64,000 nucleotides of DNA from Desulfovibrio sp. ZJ209 (GTDB lineage: Bacteria > Desulfobacterota > Desulfovibrionia > Desulfovibrionales > Desulfovibrionaceae). Under the pieces are notes generated by a model. The model saw nothing but the letters and a program-made list of their open reading frames with translations. It was not told the DNA's origin and did not search any database. The DNA is taken from positions 124,001-188,000 of the forward strand of contig NZ_JAAKEJ010000002.1 of the NCBI RefSeq assembly GCF_011039135.1, in the 5' to 3' direction. Of the stretch, positions 34,946 to 42,859 are shown piece after piece (position 1 is the stretch's first letter; every line of letters starts with the position of its first letter). Made by a program: the position numbers and the translations under genes.

Positions 34946-35386
34946 ATGGATTTTCTTACCGCCATGGACATCAGCGCCTCGGGCCTCACCGCGGACCGCA
35001 CGCGCATCAATACCATCGCCATGAACCTGGCCAACGCCAAGACCACGCGCACCCCGCACGGCGGCCCCTACCGCCGGCGCACCGTGGTGCAGGTGGCCAC
35101 CGACGTGGACGACCCTTTCTCCGTGCACATGCGCTCCGCGCTGGACCGCGAGCTCAAGGGCGTGCGCATCCTCGGCGTGACGCAGGACAAGCGCCCCCTC
35201 AAGCAGGTGTATGAGCCGGGCCACCCGGACGCCAACGCCGAGGGCTATGTGTCCTACCCGGACATCAACGTGGTCGAGGAAATGGCCAACCTCATGACCG
35301 CGCAGCGCAACTACGAGGCCAACGTCACCACTGTCGAGGCCATCAAGGGCATGTTCAACAAAGCCCTCGAGATCGGCAAGGCGTAA
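34946..35386 (+). CDS. flgC: Flagellar basal-body rod protein FlgC
   Basis: Proximal rod subunit, 146 residues. MDFLTAMDISASGLTADRTR and NTIAMNLANAKTTR are the N-terminal rod motif; the C-terminal VSYPDINVVEEMANLMTAQRNYEANVTTVEAIKGM (here VSYPDINVVEEMANLM and AQRNYEANVTTVEA) is diagnostic. A GGGAGAG site precedes the ATG. It lies 48 bp after flgB. Confidence 0.96.
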   Translation: MDFLTAMDISASGLTADRTRINTIAMNLANAKTTRTPHGGPYRRRTVVQVATDVDDPFSVHMRSALDRELKGVRILGVTQDKRPLKQVYEPGHPDANAEGYVSYPDINVVEEMANLMTAQRNYEANVTTVEAIKGMFNKALEIGKA

Positions 35387-35424
35387 CGGATTTTTGACAG
35401 AGCACAGGACACACGGAGCAGAAA

Positions 35425-35871
35425 ATGAGCATTCAGGCAGCGGGCATGCGGGCATATACGGAAGCGCTCCAGCACTTCAACAAGGTGGACAGCTCCCTCA
35501 AGCAGGGGCAGGCTGTCGGCAAGCAGACGCTCTTCTCGCGTACCCTCGACCAGTCCCTTTTGCGCGACCGCGTGGACAAGCCCGAGAACTTCGGCGCCCA
35601 GGCGGACTTCATCCGCTATCCCGAGCAGGAGCACATCCCGGTGGCACAAAAGAACAGCTTCACCAACACGGTGACGAGCTCGCTCAACCGCGTCAACGAA
35701 CTCCAGAACGCCAAGGACCAGGCCATCGACGATTTCGCCTCCGGCCGCAGCCAGAACGTGCACGAGCTCATGATCTCCATGCAGAAGTCGAGCATGGCCA
35801 TGAAGCTCACGAGCGCGGTGCGCGGCAAGGTGCTCGAGGCCTACAAGGAAATTTCGCGCATGCAGTTCTAG
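35425..35871 (+). CDS. fliE: Flagellar hook-basal body complex protein FliE
   Basis: Connects the MS ring to the rod, 148 residues, somewhat longer than the about 105 residues of enteric FliE. The C-terminal family signature is NVHELMISMQKSSMAMKLTS followed by VRGKVLEAYKEISRMQF. The extra length is in the N-terminal half. A CGGAG site precedes the start. The operon ends after it at a strong terminator. Confidence 0.93.
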   Translation: MSIQAAGMRAYTEALQHFNKVDSSLKQGQAVGKQTLFSRTLDQSLLRDRVDKPENFGAQADFIRYPEQEHIPVAQKNSFTNTVTSSLNRVNELQNAKDQAIDDFASGRSQNVHELMISMQKSSMAMKLTSAVRGKVLEAYKEISRMQF

Positions 35872-35898
35872 CCCCCTCTCCGGGCTGCATGCTCCCTC

Positions 35899-35941
35899 AA
35901 AAAGCCAGTCTCCGCGTGTGTCCCGCGGCGACTGGCTTTTT
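35899..35941 (+). terminator. Terminator of flgB-flgC-fliE
   Basis: AAAAAGCCAGTC (35899-35910) pairs with GACTGGCTTTTT (35930-35941), with a partly paired 19-nt loop; the stem ends in a T-run. Confidence 0.85.
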
Positions 35942-36009
35942 GCGTCATTTTTTTGAATACGAGGGGAAAAATCCCTTCTAAGCGTAAAATATCCTTGATG
36001 AAAACACGC

Positions 36010-36025
36010 TGGCACGGCCTTTGCT
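36010..36025 (+). promoter_or_regulatory. Sigma-54 promoter of the fliF operon
   Basis: TGGCAC-N5-TTGCT is a perfect match to the -24/-12 consensus, 57 bp before the fliF ATG at 36083. The spacing to the start codon is almost the same as for flgB. Confidence 0.85.
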
Positions 36026-36082
36026 AATCCCCTCGCATCATACGATTGCGCCACAGGGGCGCAAGGAATGAGGGGAATCGCC

Positions 36083-37729
36083 ATGCCGACGTTCATCACC
36101 AATCTCGTTGACAATCTCAAGGGCCTCTGGGCCCGGCTGAACATGATCCAGCGCGTCGCCGTCGCCGGCGGCGCCGTGGCCCTGGTGGCCTGCGCCATCG
36201 GGCTCTCGCTCTGGGCGGGGCGGGTGGAGTACAAGGTGCTCTACTCGAATCTTGGCCCCGAGGACGCGAGCTCCGTGGTCAAGGCGCTCCAGGCCGACAA
36301 GACGCCCTACCAGCTCGCGGACAACGGCACCACCATCCTCGTGCCGCAGGACGTGGTCTATGACCAGCGCATCAGGATCGCCGGCGAAGGCGGCCTGGTG
36401 GGCCAGGGCATCGGCTTTGAGATCTTCGACAAGGTCAAGGTCGGCCAGACGGATTTCGTGCAGAAAATCAACTACACCCGCGCGCTCCAGGGCGAGCTCT
36501 CGCGCACCATCAGCGAGTTCCCCAGCGTGGAGAGCGCGCGCGTGCACCTCGTCATCCCCAAGCGCAGCCTCTTCGTGGAGGAGCGCCAGGACCCGTCCGC
36601 CTCGGTGGTGCTCAAGCTCAACAAGCCCAGCGTCAAGCCGGACCAGAAGGAGATCCAGGCCATCCTCAACATGGTGGTCATGGCGGTGGAAGGCCTTGAC
36701 AAGAACCATGTCTCCATCACCGACAACGGCGGCAAGGTGCTCTACGAGCCCGAGGAAGACACCCTCGCCGGCATCAGCTCCACCCAGATGGAGCACCGCC
36801 TCTCCGTGCAGCGCAACCTTGAGCGCCGCATCGAGGAGCTGCTGCAGCCCATCTTCGGCCCCGGCCGCGTCATCGCCAAGGTCAACGCGGACATGGACTT
36901 CAGCCAGAAGACCATCCGCCGCGAGATCTACGACCCCGAAAAAACCGTGGTCCGCAGCGAGCAGCGCAGCGAAGAGAGCCAGCAGGGCCAGGCCAACCTC
37001 GAGGCCGGCGCGCCGGACGCCAACTTCCGCGGCGACGGCATCACGGGCTCCGTCTCCAACCAGAACGGCACCCGCGAGACGCGCACCACCAACTACGAGA
37101 TCAACAAGGAAGAGCACCAGATCATCGCCAATGTGGGAGATTTGCGCCGCCTGACGGTTGCGGTTATCATTGATGGGTCGTATGAAAAGAGCGAGGGCGC
37201 GTGGAACTTCGTGCCCCGCAAGCCTGAGGAACTGGACCGCGTGCGCCAGCTCGTGTCCAACGCGGTGGGCCTGAACACCGGCCGTGGCGACTCCCTCGAA
37301 GTGAGCTCGGCCCCGTTCAACGATTCCGAGCCGCCCCACGAGCCCAACTTCGCCGAGGTGCTGGCCGACTACGCCGAGCGCCTGGGCAAGCCCCTGCTCA
37401 ACGCGCTGCTTGCCTTCCTCTTCCTCATGCTGGTGGTCCGGCCCGTGGTGCTGGCCCTCATCCGGCCCAAGGTCGAGGCGGGCGAGATGGTCGAAGGCCT
37501 CGAGGGCCTGCCCTCCGCCGAGGAGCAGCTGGCGCTCTACGAAGCCCTCGAGGAAGCGGCCAAGGCCGACGAGGAAGAGCCGGAAGCCATTGAAGAGGAA
37601 GATGACGAGCTCGTCTTCAAGGATATCGAAGCCCTCAAGGCGCACATCTTCACCCTCTCCGACAATCACATGGAGCAGGTGGTGAGCCTGGTGCGCGGCT
37701 GGATGCAGAACGATGAAGCAAGAGCCTAA
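36083..37729 (+). CDS. fliF: Flagellar M-ring protein FliF
   Basis: Forms the inner-membrane MS ring, 548 residues. Membrane segments lie near residues 23-44 and 437-460. The ring-building regions between them contain VLYSNLGPEDASSVVKALQ, TRALQGELSRTISEFPSVES and SASVVLKLNKPS. The acidic cytoplasmic tail ends in the FliG-binding helix (residues 517-546, LKAHIF...HMEQVVSLVRGW). A GAGGGG site supports the ATG at 36083; ATG at 36068 is possible. Expressed from the perfect sigma-54 site upstream. The following small ORF overlaps its last 17 nt. Confidence 0.96.
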   Translation: MPTFITNLVDNLKGLWARLNMIQRVAVAGGAVALVACAIGLSLWAGRVEYKVLYSNLGPEDASSVVKALQADKTPYQLADNGTTILVPQDVVYDQRIRIAGEGGLVGQGIGFEIFDKVKVGQTDFVQKINYTRALQGELSRTISEFPSVESARVHLVIPKRSLFVEERQDPSASVVLKLNKPSVKPDQKEIQAILNMVVMAVEGLDKNHVSITDNGGKVLYEPEEDTLAGISSTQMEHRLSVQRNLERRIEELLQPIFGPGRVIAKVNADMDFSQKTIRREIYDPEKTVVRSEQRSEESQQGQANLEAGAPDANFRGDGITGSVSNQNGTRETRTTNYEINKEEHQIIANVGDLRRLTVAVIIDGSYEKSEGAWNFVPRKPEELDRVRQLVSNAVGLNTGRGDSLEVSSAPFNDSEPPHEPNFAEVLADYAERLGKPLLNALLAFLFLMLVVRPVVLALIRPKVEAGEMVEGLEGLPSAEEQLALYEALEEAAKADEEEPEAIEEEDDELVFKDIEALKAHIFTLSDNHMEQVVSLVRGWMQNDEARA

Positions 37730-37922
37730 AGCCAGGGCATTGTCGGCCGGCAAGGGCGGGGGCACCCCCGCCCTTGCCGACATCCGCGCCATACGGCTCG
37801 CACAGAAGGCAACGAACCAGCGGGTGGAGGAGCTGAAGCTCCGCCTGTTCCGCATGACAGAGCAGCACATGGACCAGGCGGTGAGCCTGATCCGCCGTTG
37901 GCTCAAGGACGGGGAGCGCTAA
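37713..37922 (+). CDS. Small protein resembling the FliG-binding tail of FliF
   Basis: A 69-residue ORF that overlaps the fliF stop by 17 nt and ends 53 bp before fliG. Its first 25 residues are basic and Gly/Ala-rich. Residues 40-69 (ELKLRLFRMTEQHMDQAVSL then IRRWLKDGER) align without gaps to FliF 517-546, with 12 of 30 identical and most others conservative. In FliF this region binds the N-domain of FliG. No strong ribosome site, so translation would be coupled to fliF. It could regulate rotor assembly or be a decoy; it could also be untranslated relict sequence. Confidence 0.6.
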   Translation: MKQEPKARALSAGKGGGTPALADIRAIRLAQKATNQRVEELKLRLFRMTEQHMDQAVSLIRRWLKDGER

Positions 37923-37975
37923 GCGCTCCCTTTCGCCACAGAGAAAGCGGCATCGGGAAAGGAGTCACGAACATC

Positions 37976-38971
37976 ATGGAACTGACCGGCCAGCAGCGCA
38001 TCGCGGTCCTCCTGCTCGCCATGGGCGACAAGTTCACGGCCGATGTCTTCAAGCGCATGGAGCGCCAGGAGATCGCCGACGTTTCCAAGGCCATCGTGGA
38101 GCTCGGGCCCGTGCCGCGCGAGACCGTGGAGGAAGTGCTGCGCAACTTCCACGAATCCCTGGTGGACGGCGTGGACATGATCTCGGGCGGCAGCGACACG
38201 GCCAAGCGCCTCCTCGTCCGCAACCTCGACCCCGAAACCGCCAAGTACGTCATGGACACGCTGGCGCTGGACACGGGGCCCGCCCCCTTCCGCGACCTCG
38301 AGCAGGTGAGCCCGCGCCTGCTCTCGCAGATCCTGCGCAACGAGCACCCGCAGACGCTGGCGCTCATCATGGGCCACCTCCACCCGGACCAGGCCGCCAA
38401 TCTTTTGACCAGCCTGCCCGCGGGCGTGCGCGCCGAGGTGCTCACGCGCCTCGCCAAGCTCGAGTCCGTGCCGGAAGAAATGCTCATGGAGGTGGACAAG
38501 GTGCTCACGAGCCAGCTCATCGCCATGGGCGGCAAGGAGGGCAAGAAGGTGGGCGGCGTGCAGTCCGTGGCCGAGATCCTCAACGCCGTGGACCGCGCCA
38601 CCGAGGAGGAGGTGCTCTCGGAGATCGAGGAAGAATCCGCCCAGATGGCCGAGGACATCCGCAACCTCATGTTCGTCTTCGAGGACTGCAAGAACATCGA
38701 CGACAAGGGCGTGCGCGAGCTGCTCAAGGAAGTCTCCAACGAGGTGCTGACCCTGGCCCTGCGCGGCGCCAGCGAGGATCTGCGCGAAAAGTTCTTCAAG
38801 AACATGTCCGAGCGCGCGGGCAACATGATCCGCGAGGAGCTGGAATTCATGGGCCCCACCAAGATCTCGGACGTGGAGGCCGCCCAGCAGAGCATCGTCA
38901 AGGTGGTGCGCCGGCTGGAGGCGGAAAACAAGGTGGTGGTCAGCCGGGGCGGCGGCGATGTGTTCGTCTAG
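37976..38971 (+). CDS. fliG: Flagellar motor switch protein FliG
   Basis: Rotor protein transmitting torque, 331 residues. N-terminal FliF-binding region (LTGQQRIAVLLLAMGDKFTA), middle-domain EHPQT motif in NEHPQTLALIMGHLHPDQAA (here as NEHPQTLALIMG), and the C-terminal torque helix with MFVFEDCKNIDDKGVRELL are clear. The start at 37976 has a GGAAAGGAG site; the longer frame from 37898 begins in the small ORF. A large terminator follows. Confidence 0.96.
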   Translation: MELTGQQRIAVLLLAMGDKFTADVFKRMERQEIADVSKAIVELGPVPRETVEEVLRNFHESLVDGVDMISGGSDTAKRLLVRNLDPETAKYVMDTLALDTGPAPFRDLEQVSPRLLSQILRNEHPQTLALIMGHLHPDQAANLLTSLPAGVRAEVLTRLAKLESVPEEMLMEVDKVLTSQLIAMGGKEGKKVGGVQSVAEILNAVDRATEEEVLSEIEEESAQMAEDIRNLMFVFEDCKNIDDKGVRELLKEVSNEVLTLALRGASEDLREKFFKNMSERAGNMIREELEFMGPTKISDVEAAQQSIVKVVRRLEAENKVVVSRGGGDVFV

Positions 38972-39015
38972 GCCCCGGGAGCGTGCGGGCGCTTCCCCTC
39001 TGCGCCCGCAACAAC

Positions 39016-39070
39016 AAGCCTTTTGCCCCTGCCGGGCGCGTTTCGCGCCTGCGGCAAAAAGGCTTTTTTG
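39016..39070 (+). terminator. Terminator after fliG
   Basis: AAGCCTTTTGCC (39016-39027) pairs with GGCAAAAAGGCTT (39053-39065, one bulged A), with an inner GGCGCG/CGCGCC stem, followed by TTTTT. It would separate fliG from fliH transcription. Confidence 0.8.
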
Positions 39071-39123
39071 CGTGACGGGCAAAGCGACAAGGCTGAGTTA
39101 TAGGGCATAGATACTCTTCCAAG

Positions 39124-39546
39124 CTCCGTCTGGAGCGAAGCGGAAGACGGGTGCTGGTGCCGGAAGAATCCTAAAAAATAAGATTTTTTGGCGCTGGCGC
39201 GCTAGCCGTTGGCGAGTCCGCGAGCCTTACGGATAGCGACAGTGACAGCGTTGGCTGTCTGGCGCGCTAACTAACTGCTGTCTTCATCCGTAGCTTCCTT
39301 CGTCGCAACGGCTGAAGCAAGGAAGATAAAAATTTCCGAAGGGAGTGTACTTAAGTACTCGACCGAGGAAATTTTTCTCTGACGCAGCCAGCGCCAAAGC
39401 GGTAGCCGTTAGCAGGCTCTGCCTGCTTACGGATAGCGACAGCGGCATCGTTGATTGACTTTTGTGGTAACTTGCTGCTGTCTTCATCCGTAGCTTCCTG
39501 CGTCGCAACGGCTGAAGCAAGGCTGTTTTTGACGGATAATTTCGGC
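39124..39546 (-). repeat. Modular palindromic element, copy C (two inserted modules)
   Basis: The longest copy, inverted relative to A and B. Read on the minus strand it begins GCCGAAATTATCCGTCAAAA (ending at 39546) and finishes in the terminal hairpin CCGTCT/AGACGG near 39124-39150. Two palindromic modules (39404-39513 and 39204-39313) are each bounded by AGCCGTT(G)/(C)AACGGCT and each follows a CCTTGC. The core outer arms (39387-39398 and 39187-39198, TTTGGCGCTGGC type) and the GTACTTAAGTAC centre near 39348 are kept. It occupies most of the 669-bp fliG-fliH gap. The remaining 94 bp before fliH show no clear promoter. Confidence 0.85.
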
Positions 39547-39640
39547 AGTATACGCGCAAGCACAGGCGCGCGGCCAACTCAACGGCAAGGCAGGGCGCAA
39601 CTCCGCCCTCGCGGCATAAACTTCGGCACGGGTAGCGGGC

Positions 39641-41299
39641 ATGGCCTCCGAGCAATTGCGGAAAAAATGGGGCACTATCTTCATGGGCGAGCGCGAGGCC
39701 ACGGTGGACCAGCTCGACGCCATGCAGGAGCCCATGCGCCGCGAAAAGCTCAAGCAGGAGCAGGAAGCCGACTACATGGAGCGCGTGCGCGCCCGCGCCG
39801 CCGAACGCGCCAAGGAGATTCTGGGCGCGGCCTACGCCGAGCGCCTGAAGGTGCTGGAGGAAGCCAAAGCCGAAACCGACACCCTGAAGCGCGAGACCGC
39901 CGCCAAGTGCGCGGCCGTGAAGGCCGAGGCCGAGGCCCTGCGCAAGGAGGCCCAGGCCGAGCTCGCCCGGGCCCAGGCAGAGCGCGAAGCCGCGGTGCGT
40001 GTGCGCGAGGCCGCCCACGGCGAGGGCTACCAGGCCGGCATGGACCAGGCCGGGCAGGAATTGCGCGAATTCCGCGCCGAGCTCGGGCAGTCCCTGGGCG
40101 CGCTCTTGCGGGCCATCGCCGGCCAGCGGGCCGACCTTGCGGCCGCGTGGCGCGAGGAGCTTGTGGAGCTCACGCAGGAGGCCGTGGCCGCGGGCACGGG
40201 CCATGTGCTCAGCGAGGACCACGCCAAGCTGCTCCGCGCGCTGGTGCTCAAGGCCGTGGCCCTGCTGGAGGACCGCGCCACCATCGTGGTGCGCGTCAAC
40301 CCGGCGGACGAGGCCGCGGTGGGCGACATGTTCGCCGCCGCGCGCGAGCGCGCCCCGGAGCTCGTCCAGTGGATCGTCAATGGCGACGAGCGCATGGAGC
40401 CCGGGGGGCTGGTGGCCGAGAGCGGCAGCGGCAGCGTGGACTGCCGGCGCGAACATTTCCGGGAAATGGTGGATTCCATCCTCTCGCACCTGGCGCTCCC
40501 CGAGCGCGAAGGCGAGGCCGAGGCGGACGAGGCCATCGACACCCTCGTGGAGCACGAGACCGCGCGCATGGCCGAGCTGGCCCCGCCGCCGGAGCCGGCC
40601 CTCGAGCCTGCCCCTGCACCCGCAACCGATGCGGCGCCCGTGGAGGACATGCCGGAACAGGCGGAAGACCCTGCGGCCGGGCAAGCTCCCGGGGCGCAGC
40701 CCGCACCGCCCCAGGCGCCCCCGCAGCAGGCCGCGCCGCAGGCGCCCCCCGTGCCACCGCAAGGAGCCCCGCAGGCGCCCCCGCAACAGGCCGCGCCCAC
40801 CACACCCCCGCCCGCCCCTGAGCCGGAACTGCCGCCGGATTTGGCGCCCGACCTTCTGGAAGACGGGGAGATCGACCTCTCCAGCCTGCCCCCCGACGAC
40901 ATCGACATGGGCGCGCCGGAGGCCGAAGCGGCGGCGCCGCCCCCGCCACCACAGGCCGCGCCCCAGGCAGCCCCGGAGGCGCCCGAAATGGGGGCGCCCG
41001 GCCCCGAACTTCCGCCGGAAGGCGAAGACGACGGGCTCGCGTGGCTGCCCCCCCTTGGGGACCCGGGCGCGGACGGCCCCGGGGCACCTGCCGCTGCCGC
41101 CGAAAAGCTCGACCCCAGCCTCGCGGAGCTGGAGGAAGAGCTCTTCCCGCTGGACGCGCCCGAAGCCGCGGCAGGCGGCGGCGTCGCGGCACCCGACCTG
41201 CCCCCGGAAGACCTGCTGCCCCCGGACTTGGCCCCGGGCCTGCAACAGGACGAGCGGGACGAAGTGCTGGCCCACGGGGGCTTCCTGCCCGGCAATTGA
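39641..41299 (+). CDS. fliH: Flagellar export ATPase regulator FliH with a long C-terminal extension
   Basis: FliH binds and regulates the FliI ATPase. The 552-residue protein begins with a FliH-type region (KKWGTIFMGEREATVDQLD), a long charged coiled coil at about residues 35-130, and the FliH/V-type E-subunit domain at about residues 135-285 (FREMVDSILSHLALP at its end). About 260 residues then follow, very rich in Pro, Ala, Glu and Gln and acidic, ending DERDEVLAHGGFLPGN. Enteric FliH is about 230 residues, so the tail is unusual. It is separated from fliG by a terminator and repeat element, and lies 60 bp before fliI. Confidence 0.85.
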   Translation: MASEQLRKKWGTIFMGEREATVDQLDAMQEPMRREKLKQEQEADYMERVRARAAERAKEILGAAYAERLKVLEEAKAETDTLKRETAAKCAAVKAEAEALRKEAQAELARAQAEREAAVRVREAAHGEGYQAGMDQAGQELREFRAELGQSLGALLRAIAGQRADLAAAWREELVELTQEAVAAGTGHVLSEDHAKLLRALVLKAVALLEDRATIVVRVNPADEAAVGDMFAAARERAPELVQWIVNGDERMEPGGLVAESGSGSVDCRREHFREMVDSILSHLALPEREGEAEADEAIDTLVEHETARMAELAPPPEPALEPAPAPATDAAPVEDMPEQAEDPAAGQAPGAQPAPPQAPPQQAAPQAPPVPPQGAPQAPPQQAAPTTPPPAPEPELPPDLAPDLLEDGEIDLSSLPPDDIDMGAPEAEAAAPPPPPQAAPQAAPEAPEMGAPGPELPPEGEDDGLAWLPPLGDPGADGPGAPAAAAEKLDPSLAELEEELFPLDAPEAAAGGGVAAPDLPPEDLLPPDLAPGLQQDERDEVLAHGGFLPGN

Positions 41300-41359
41300 T
41301 TGAGGCCGGCCCGGGCGCCCCGCGTCTCCCCCACTCCTTCCTTCGCCACGGAGAGCGCC

Positions 41360-42859
41360 ATGAAACTCGACCCCCGCGCCTGCCGCCGGCTCCTGCATGA
41401 GGCCAATCCCATCCGCCTGTTCGGCAAGGTCAACAAGGTCGTCGGGCTGGTGGCCGAGGGCAGCGGCCTGCGCGCGCCGCTCGGCGCGGTCTGCCACATG
41501 CTGCCCGAGGGCGGCGCCGAGGGCGTGGCCGCCGAGGTGGTGGGCTTCCGCGACGGCAACCTGCTCTTCATGCCCTATGGCGACATGCGCGGCATCCGCC
41601 CGGGGAGCCTCATCCGCAATACCAGCATGCCGCCGGTCTTCCCCGTGGGGCCGGACCTTCTCGGCCGGGCCTTCGACGCCTTCGGCACGCCGCTGGATGC
41701 CGGGCCGCCGGTGAGCGCCGAGCTCTCGGGCTCGCCGCTGCCCCCGGGCGAGCAGGACAAGGCGGATTACGAACGCCAGATGGAGCTCCAGGCGCCCCAC
41801 ACGCCCGAGTGGGCGGTCAAGGCGCGCCAGCTCTGGCAGCCGGAGCTCGCGCAGCTCTACACCGACCCGCCGAGCCCGCTCCAGCGCCCGCGCATCACCG
41901 ACATGCTTGATGTGGGCGTGCGCTCCATCAACAGCCTCATCACCCTGGGCAAGGGCCAGCGCGTGGGCATCATGGCCGGCTCGGGCGTGGGCAAGTCCAC
42001 CCTCATGGGCATGATGGCCCGCTACACCAAGGCGGATGTCAACGTCATCGCGCTCATCGGCGAGCGCGGCCGCGAGGTGGTGGAATTCATGGAGCGGGAC
42101 CTCGGCCCCTCGGGCATGGCGCGCTCGGTGCTCGTCATCGCCACGTCCGACCAGTCGCCGCTCGTGCGCATGCGCGCGGCCTACGCGGCCACGGCCGTTG
42201 CCGAATACTTCCGCGACAAGGGCATGGACGTTTTGCTCATGATGGACTCGGTGACGCGCTTCGCCATGGCCGCCCGCGAGGTGGGCCTCGCCGTGGGCGA
42301 GCCGCCCACCACCAAGGGCTACACGCCCTCGGTGTTCGCGCAGCTTCCCAAGCTCTTGGAGCGCGCCGGCCGCTCGGCCACGGGCACCATTACCGGCATT
42401 TATACCGTGCTCGTGGACGGCGACGACTTCAACGAGCCCATCGCCGACGCCGTGCGCTCCATCCTCGACGGGCACATCGTGCTCACCCGCGACCTCGCCG
42501 ACCAGGGCCACTTCCCGGCCATCGACGTGCTCCGCTCCATCAGCCGCCTGCGCTCGGACATCTGCCCGCGCGAGGACGTGGTGGCGGGCCGCATCGTGAC
42601 GCGGCGCATGAGCACCTTCCGCCGCGTGGAAGACATGGTGAATATCGGCGCCTACGCCAAGGGCAGCAACGCGGAGATCGACGAGGCCATCTCGGCCATG
42701 CCGGCCATCAACGCCTTCCTCTGTCAGGAAGTGGGCGACCCGCAGAACCTGGAGCAGTCCATGGCGCAACTGCGCGAGCTCGCCGGCATGGGCGGCGCCC
42801 CGCAGCAGGGCATGCCACGCCCGGCCCCGCAGGGGGCTCCGCAGGTGGCGCGGCGCTGA
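41360..42859 (+). CDS. fliI: Flagellum-specific ATP synthase FliI
   Basis: Export ATPase of the flagellar type III system, 499 residues. Walker A GIMAGSGVGKSTLMGMMAR, DVNVIALIGERGREVVEF, Walker B MDVLLMMDSVTRFAMAAREV and GIYTVLVDGDDFNEPIADAV identify it. Between the N-terminal beta-barrel and the ATPase core, residues of about 140-185 (PGEQDKADYERQMELQAPH, WAVKARQLWQPELAQLY) form an insertion of roughly 40 residues that typical FliI lacks. The C-terminus is Gln/Pro/Gly-rich. A GGAGAG site sets the start at 41360. No fliJ follows. Confidence 0.96.
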   Translation: MKLDPRACRRLLHEANPIRLFGKVNKVVGLVAEGSGLRAPLGAVCHMLPEGGAEGVAAEVVGFRDGNLLFMPYGDMRGIRPGSLIRNTSMPPVFPVGPDLLGRAFDAFGTPLDAGPPVSAELSGSPLPPGEQDKADYERQMELQAPHTPEWAVKARQLWQPELAQLYTDPPSPLQRPRITDMLDVGVRSINSLITLGKGQRVGIMAGSGVGKSTLMGMMARYTKADVNVIALIGERGREVVEFMERDLGPSGMARSVLVIATSDQSPLVRMRAAYAATAVAEYFRDKGMDVLLMMDSVTRFAMAAREVGLAVGEPPTTKGYTPSVFAQLPKLLERAGRSATGTITGIYTVLVDGDDFNEPIADAVRSILDGHIVLTRDLADQGHFPAIDVLRSISRLRSDICPREDVVAGRIVTRRMSTFRRVEDMVNIGAYAKGSNAEIDEAISAMPAINAFLCQEVGDPQNLEQSMAQLRELAGMGGAPQQGMPRPAPQGAPQVARR

